Source of the DNA: JAUIAI01 sp963732405
Lineage (GTDB): Bacteria; Pseudomonadota; Gammaproteobacteria; Burkholderiales; Burkholderiaceae_E
NCBI GenBank assembly: GCA_963732405.1
Contig: CAVSZG010000006.1
Location: 496,001-560,000 of the forward strand
DNA: 64,000 nucleotides
Direction of reading: 5' to 3'
Positions 62,832-64,000 of this stretch are shown here, piece after piece (positions within the stretch are counted from its first letter, which is position 1; each line of letters begins with the position of its first letter). Both the position numbers and the translations under genes were made by a program. The notes under the pieces were generated by a model. The model had not been told where the DNA came from and did not search any database. It saw only the letters and a list, made by a program, of their open reading frames with translations.

Positions 62832-63884
62832 TCAGTCGCCCTTGGCAGCCCAGCGTTGCGACCAGGTTGGCAGAATATCGCCAGGCGCCGGCGTGGCCGC
62901 ATGGACGGCCCGCGCGATCGCCCGGGCCAGACAGAGCGAGCCTGCATGGCCGAGCATCAACGAGTCGATGCCCGCTTCGTCCAGTGCCCGTTTGCCGGTC
63001 GACACGGCAAACACCAGATCACCGTCATAGGGGGTGTGCGCGGGGACGAGGGCGCGGGCCATGCCGTCATGGGCGGCGACGGCGAAGCGCCGGGCCTGTG
63101 CCTTGGTCAGCATGGCATCGGTGGCCACGATCGCGATCGTCGTGTTCATCGACGGCGCCGAACCCCCCGCGCTGTTCGCCGAGCCGGCATGGCGTTCGAA
63201 GGCGGCCATCTTGTGGCTGCGCGGTTCGGCCAGCGCCAGTGTTGGCAGACCATTGCCCAGACCGCCGAACTCCTCATCGATCTCGAAGGGACCTGCCCAG
63301 AAGGCGGGCTGTCCGGGCAGATTGGTTGCCCCGTGGGCATTGACCGCCACCAGTGCGCCCACTGTGTGACCACAGTCGAGCATGATCGAGGCCGAGCCCA
63401 GTCCGCCCTTGAGATCGGCAACGGTCGCGCCGATGCCGGCCCCCACCGAACCGATCGCAAAATCGAGGCCGGCCGCCCGACAGGCCGCCACGCCAAGATC
63501 CCGATATGGATTGACCGACCATTGTTTGTTGCCACCATTGAGCAGATCGAACAGGATGGCCGCCGGCACGATCGGTACGCGCATCGGACCGACGGCAAAA
63601 CCGATGCCTTGCTCGCGCAGGTGGTCCACGACACCGCTCGCGGCATCCAGGCCGAAGGCCGATCCCCCGGCAAGCACCAGCGCATCGATCCGTTCAACGA
63701 CGCGATCCGGTTCCAGCAGATCGGTCTCACGGGTGCCCGGTGCACCGCCCATCACATGCACGGCGGCCACCAGGGGATGCTCACCGAGCAAGACCGTGAC
63801 CCCCGATTTGAGGTCCTGATCCTGGGCATTGCCCACCCGCAGCCCGGGCACGTCGGTGATCAGGTTTCTCGGACAGGGCTTCAT
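62832..63884 (-). CDS. P1-family self-processing peptidase/amidase (DmpA/NylC-like)
   Basis: 350 residues, no signal peptide. Family motifs: LITDVPGLRVGNAQD, VHVMGGAPGTRETDLL, LVLAGGSAFGLDAASGV and GGNKQWSVNPYRDLG. The cleavage/nucleophile region reads SMNTTIAIVATDA, so autocleavage would be Asn-Thr with Thr as N-terminal nucleophile, as in NylC, rather than the Gly-Ser of DmpA. Such enzymes cleave N-terminal residues from peptides or hydrolyse amides. The ATG overlaps the stop of an upstream ABC ATPase (ATGA), tying it to peptide uptake. Confidence 0.93.
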   Translation of the reverse strand: MKPCPRNLITDVPGLRVGNAQDQDLKSGVTVLLGEHPLVAAVHVMGGAPGTRETDLLEPDRVVERIDALVLAGGSAFGLDAASGVVDHLREQGIGFAVGPMRVPIVPAAILFDLLNGGNKQWSVNPYRDLGVAACRAAGLDFAIGSVGAGIGATVADLKGGLGSASIMLDCGHTVGALVAVNAHGATNLPGQPAFWAGPFEIDEEFGGLGNGLPTLALAEPRSHKMAAFERHAGSANSAGGSAPSMNTTIAIVATDAMLTKAQARRFAVAAHDGMARALVPAHTPYDGDLVFAVSTGKRALDEAGIDSLMLGHAGSLCLARAIARAVHAATPAPGDILPTWSQRWAAKGD

Positions 63885-64000
63885 GGTCTGGCCTCCAGGC
63901 GTGGCGTGGCGGCGATCAGCTCGCGGGTGTAATCATGGCTGGGCGAATCGAAGACGGCGCAGGTCGGACCGGATTCGACGATGCGCCCGGCCTTCATCAC
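63881..64000 (-). CDS. Peptide-type ABC transporter ATPase, C-terminal end only (partial)
   Basis: The last 39 codons of a gene running in from the right edge: VMKAGRIVESGPTCAVF, then DSPSHDYTRELIAATP. This is the standard C terminus of OppD/DppD/GsiA-type ATPases. The stop overlaps the P1 peptidase start. It indicates that a second oligopeptide transporter lies just outside the window. Confidence 0.85.
   Translation of the reverse strand: MMKAGRIVESGPTCAVFDSPSHDYTRELIAATPRLEARP

Overview
The window is GC-rich, densely coded DNA, consistent with a betaproteobacterium of the order Burkholderiales. The supporting genes are a single-chain pyruvate carboxylase, DUF3422, CreA, a COG2509 flavoprotein, DctP-type TRAP and yejABEF-type transporters, and chained ATGA/GTGA gene overlaps. 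The lineage is my inference from gene content; no rRNA or tRNA gene is present to fix it. No gene-free stretch exceeds about 270 bases. I saw no insertion sequence and no CRISPR array.

Layout. 1-2085: partial gene for a PqqD-like/M50/HlyD hybrid membrane protein. 2.1-5.0 kb: a Cache-domain protein and a subtilase whose prodomain-like partner is a separate gene. 5.2-10.9 kb: pyruvate carboxylase and an alkylation-repair pair (Ada-AlkA fusion plus Ogt). 22.5 down to 11 kb, minus strand: a tightly packed run encoding a GAF-HlyD adaptor, a second PqqD-like/M50/HlyD hybrid, a short SecA-like ATPase, a periplasmic HlyD adaptor and a GGDEF protein, followed by an IlvD/Edd dehydratase and DUF3422. 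22.6-30.8 kb: VIT/CCC1 transporter, TPP enzyme, MFS transporter, HtrA-like protease, and a badly frameshifted panE plus acyl-CoA ligase pair. 30.9-34 kb: epoxide hydrolase, CreA and an unknown membrane protein. 34.2-39 kb: two PAS histidine kinases and two response regulators. 39-44.4 kb: a probably acquired catabolic block (SAF-domain dehydrogenase, TRAP transporter, LysR). 44.6-56.6 kb: surface and secreted genes, including a short adhesin-like protein, a caspase-like peptidase, and a 1,964-residue lipoprotein joining a copper radical oxidase to a di-heme peroxidase. 56.9-64 kb: yejABEF-type peptide importer, a P1 peptidase and the end of another ABC ATPase.

Most interesting points. (1) The SecA-like/M50-PqqD/HlyD operon looks like an undescribed peptide-maturation and export machine. 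(2) The oxidase-peroxidase fusion puts an H2O2-producing and an H2O2-using domain in one chain. (3) All five isolated frameshifts sit at the same octamer, CGAGAAGC/GCTTCTCG, and each is repaired by removing one A from GAGAAGC. That suggests a recurrent sequence-context artefact, possibly linked to DNA modification, rather than five independent pseudogenes.
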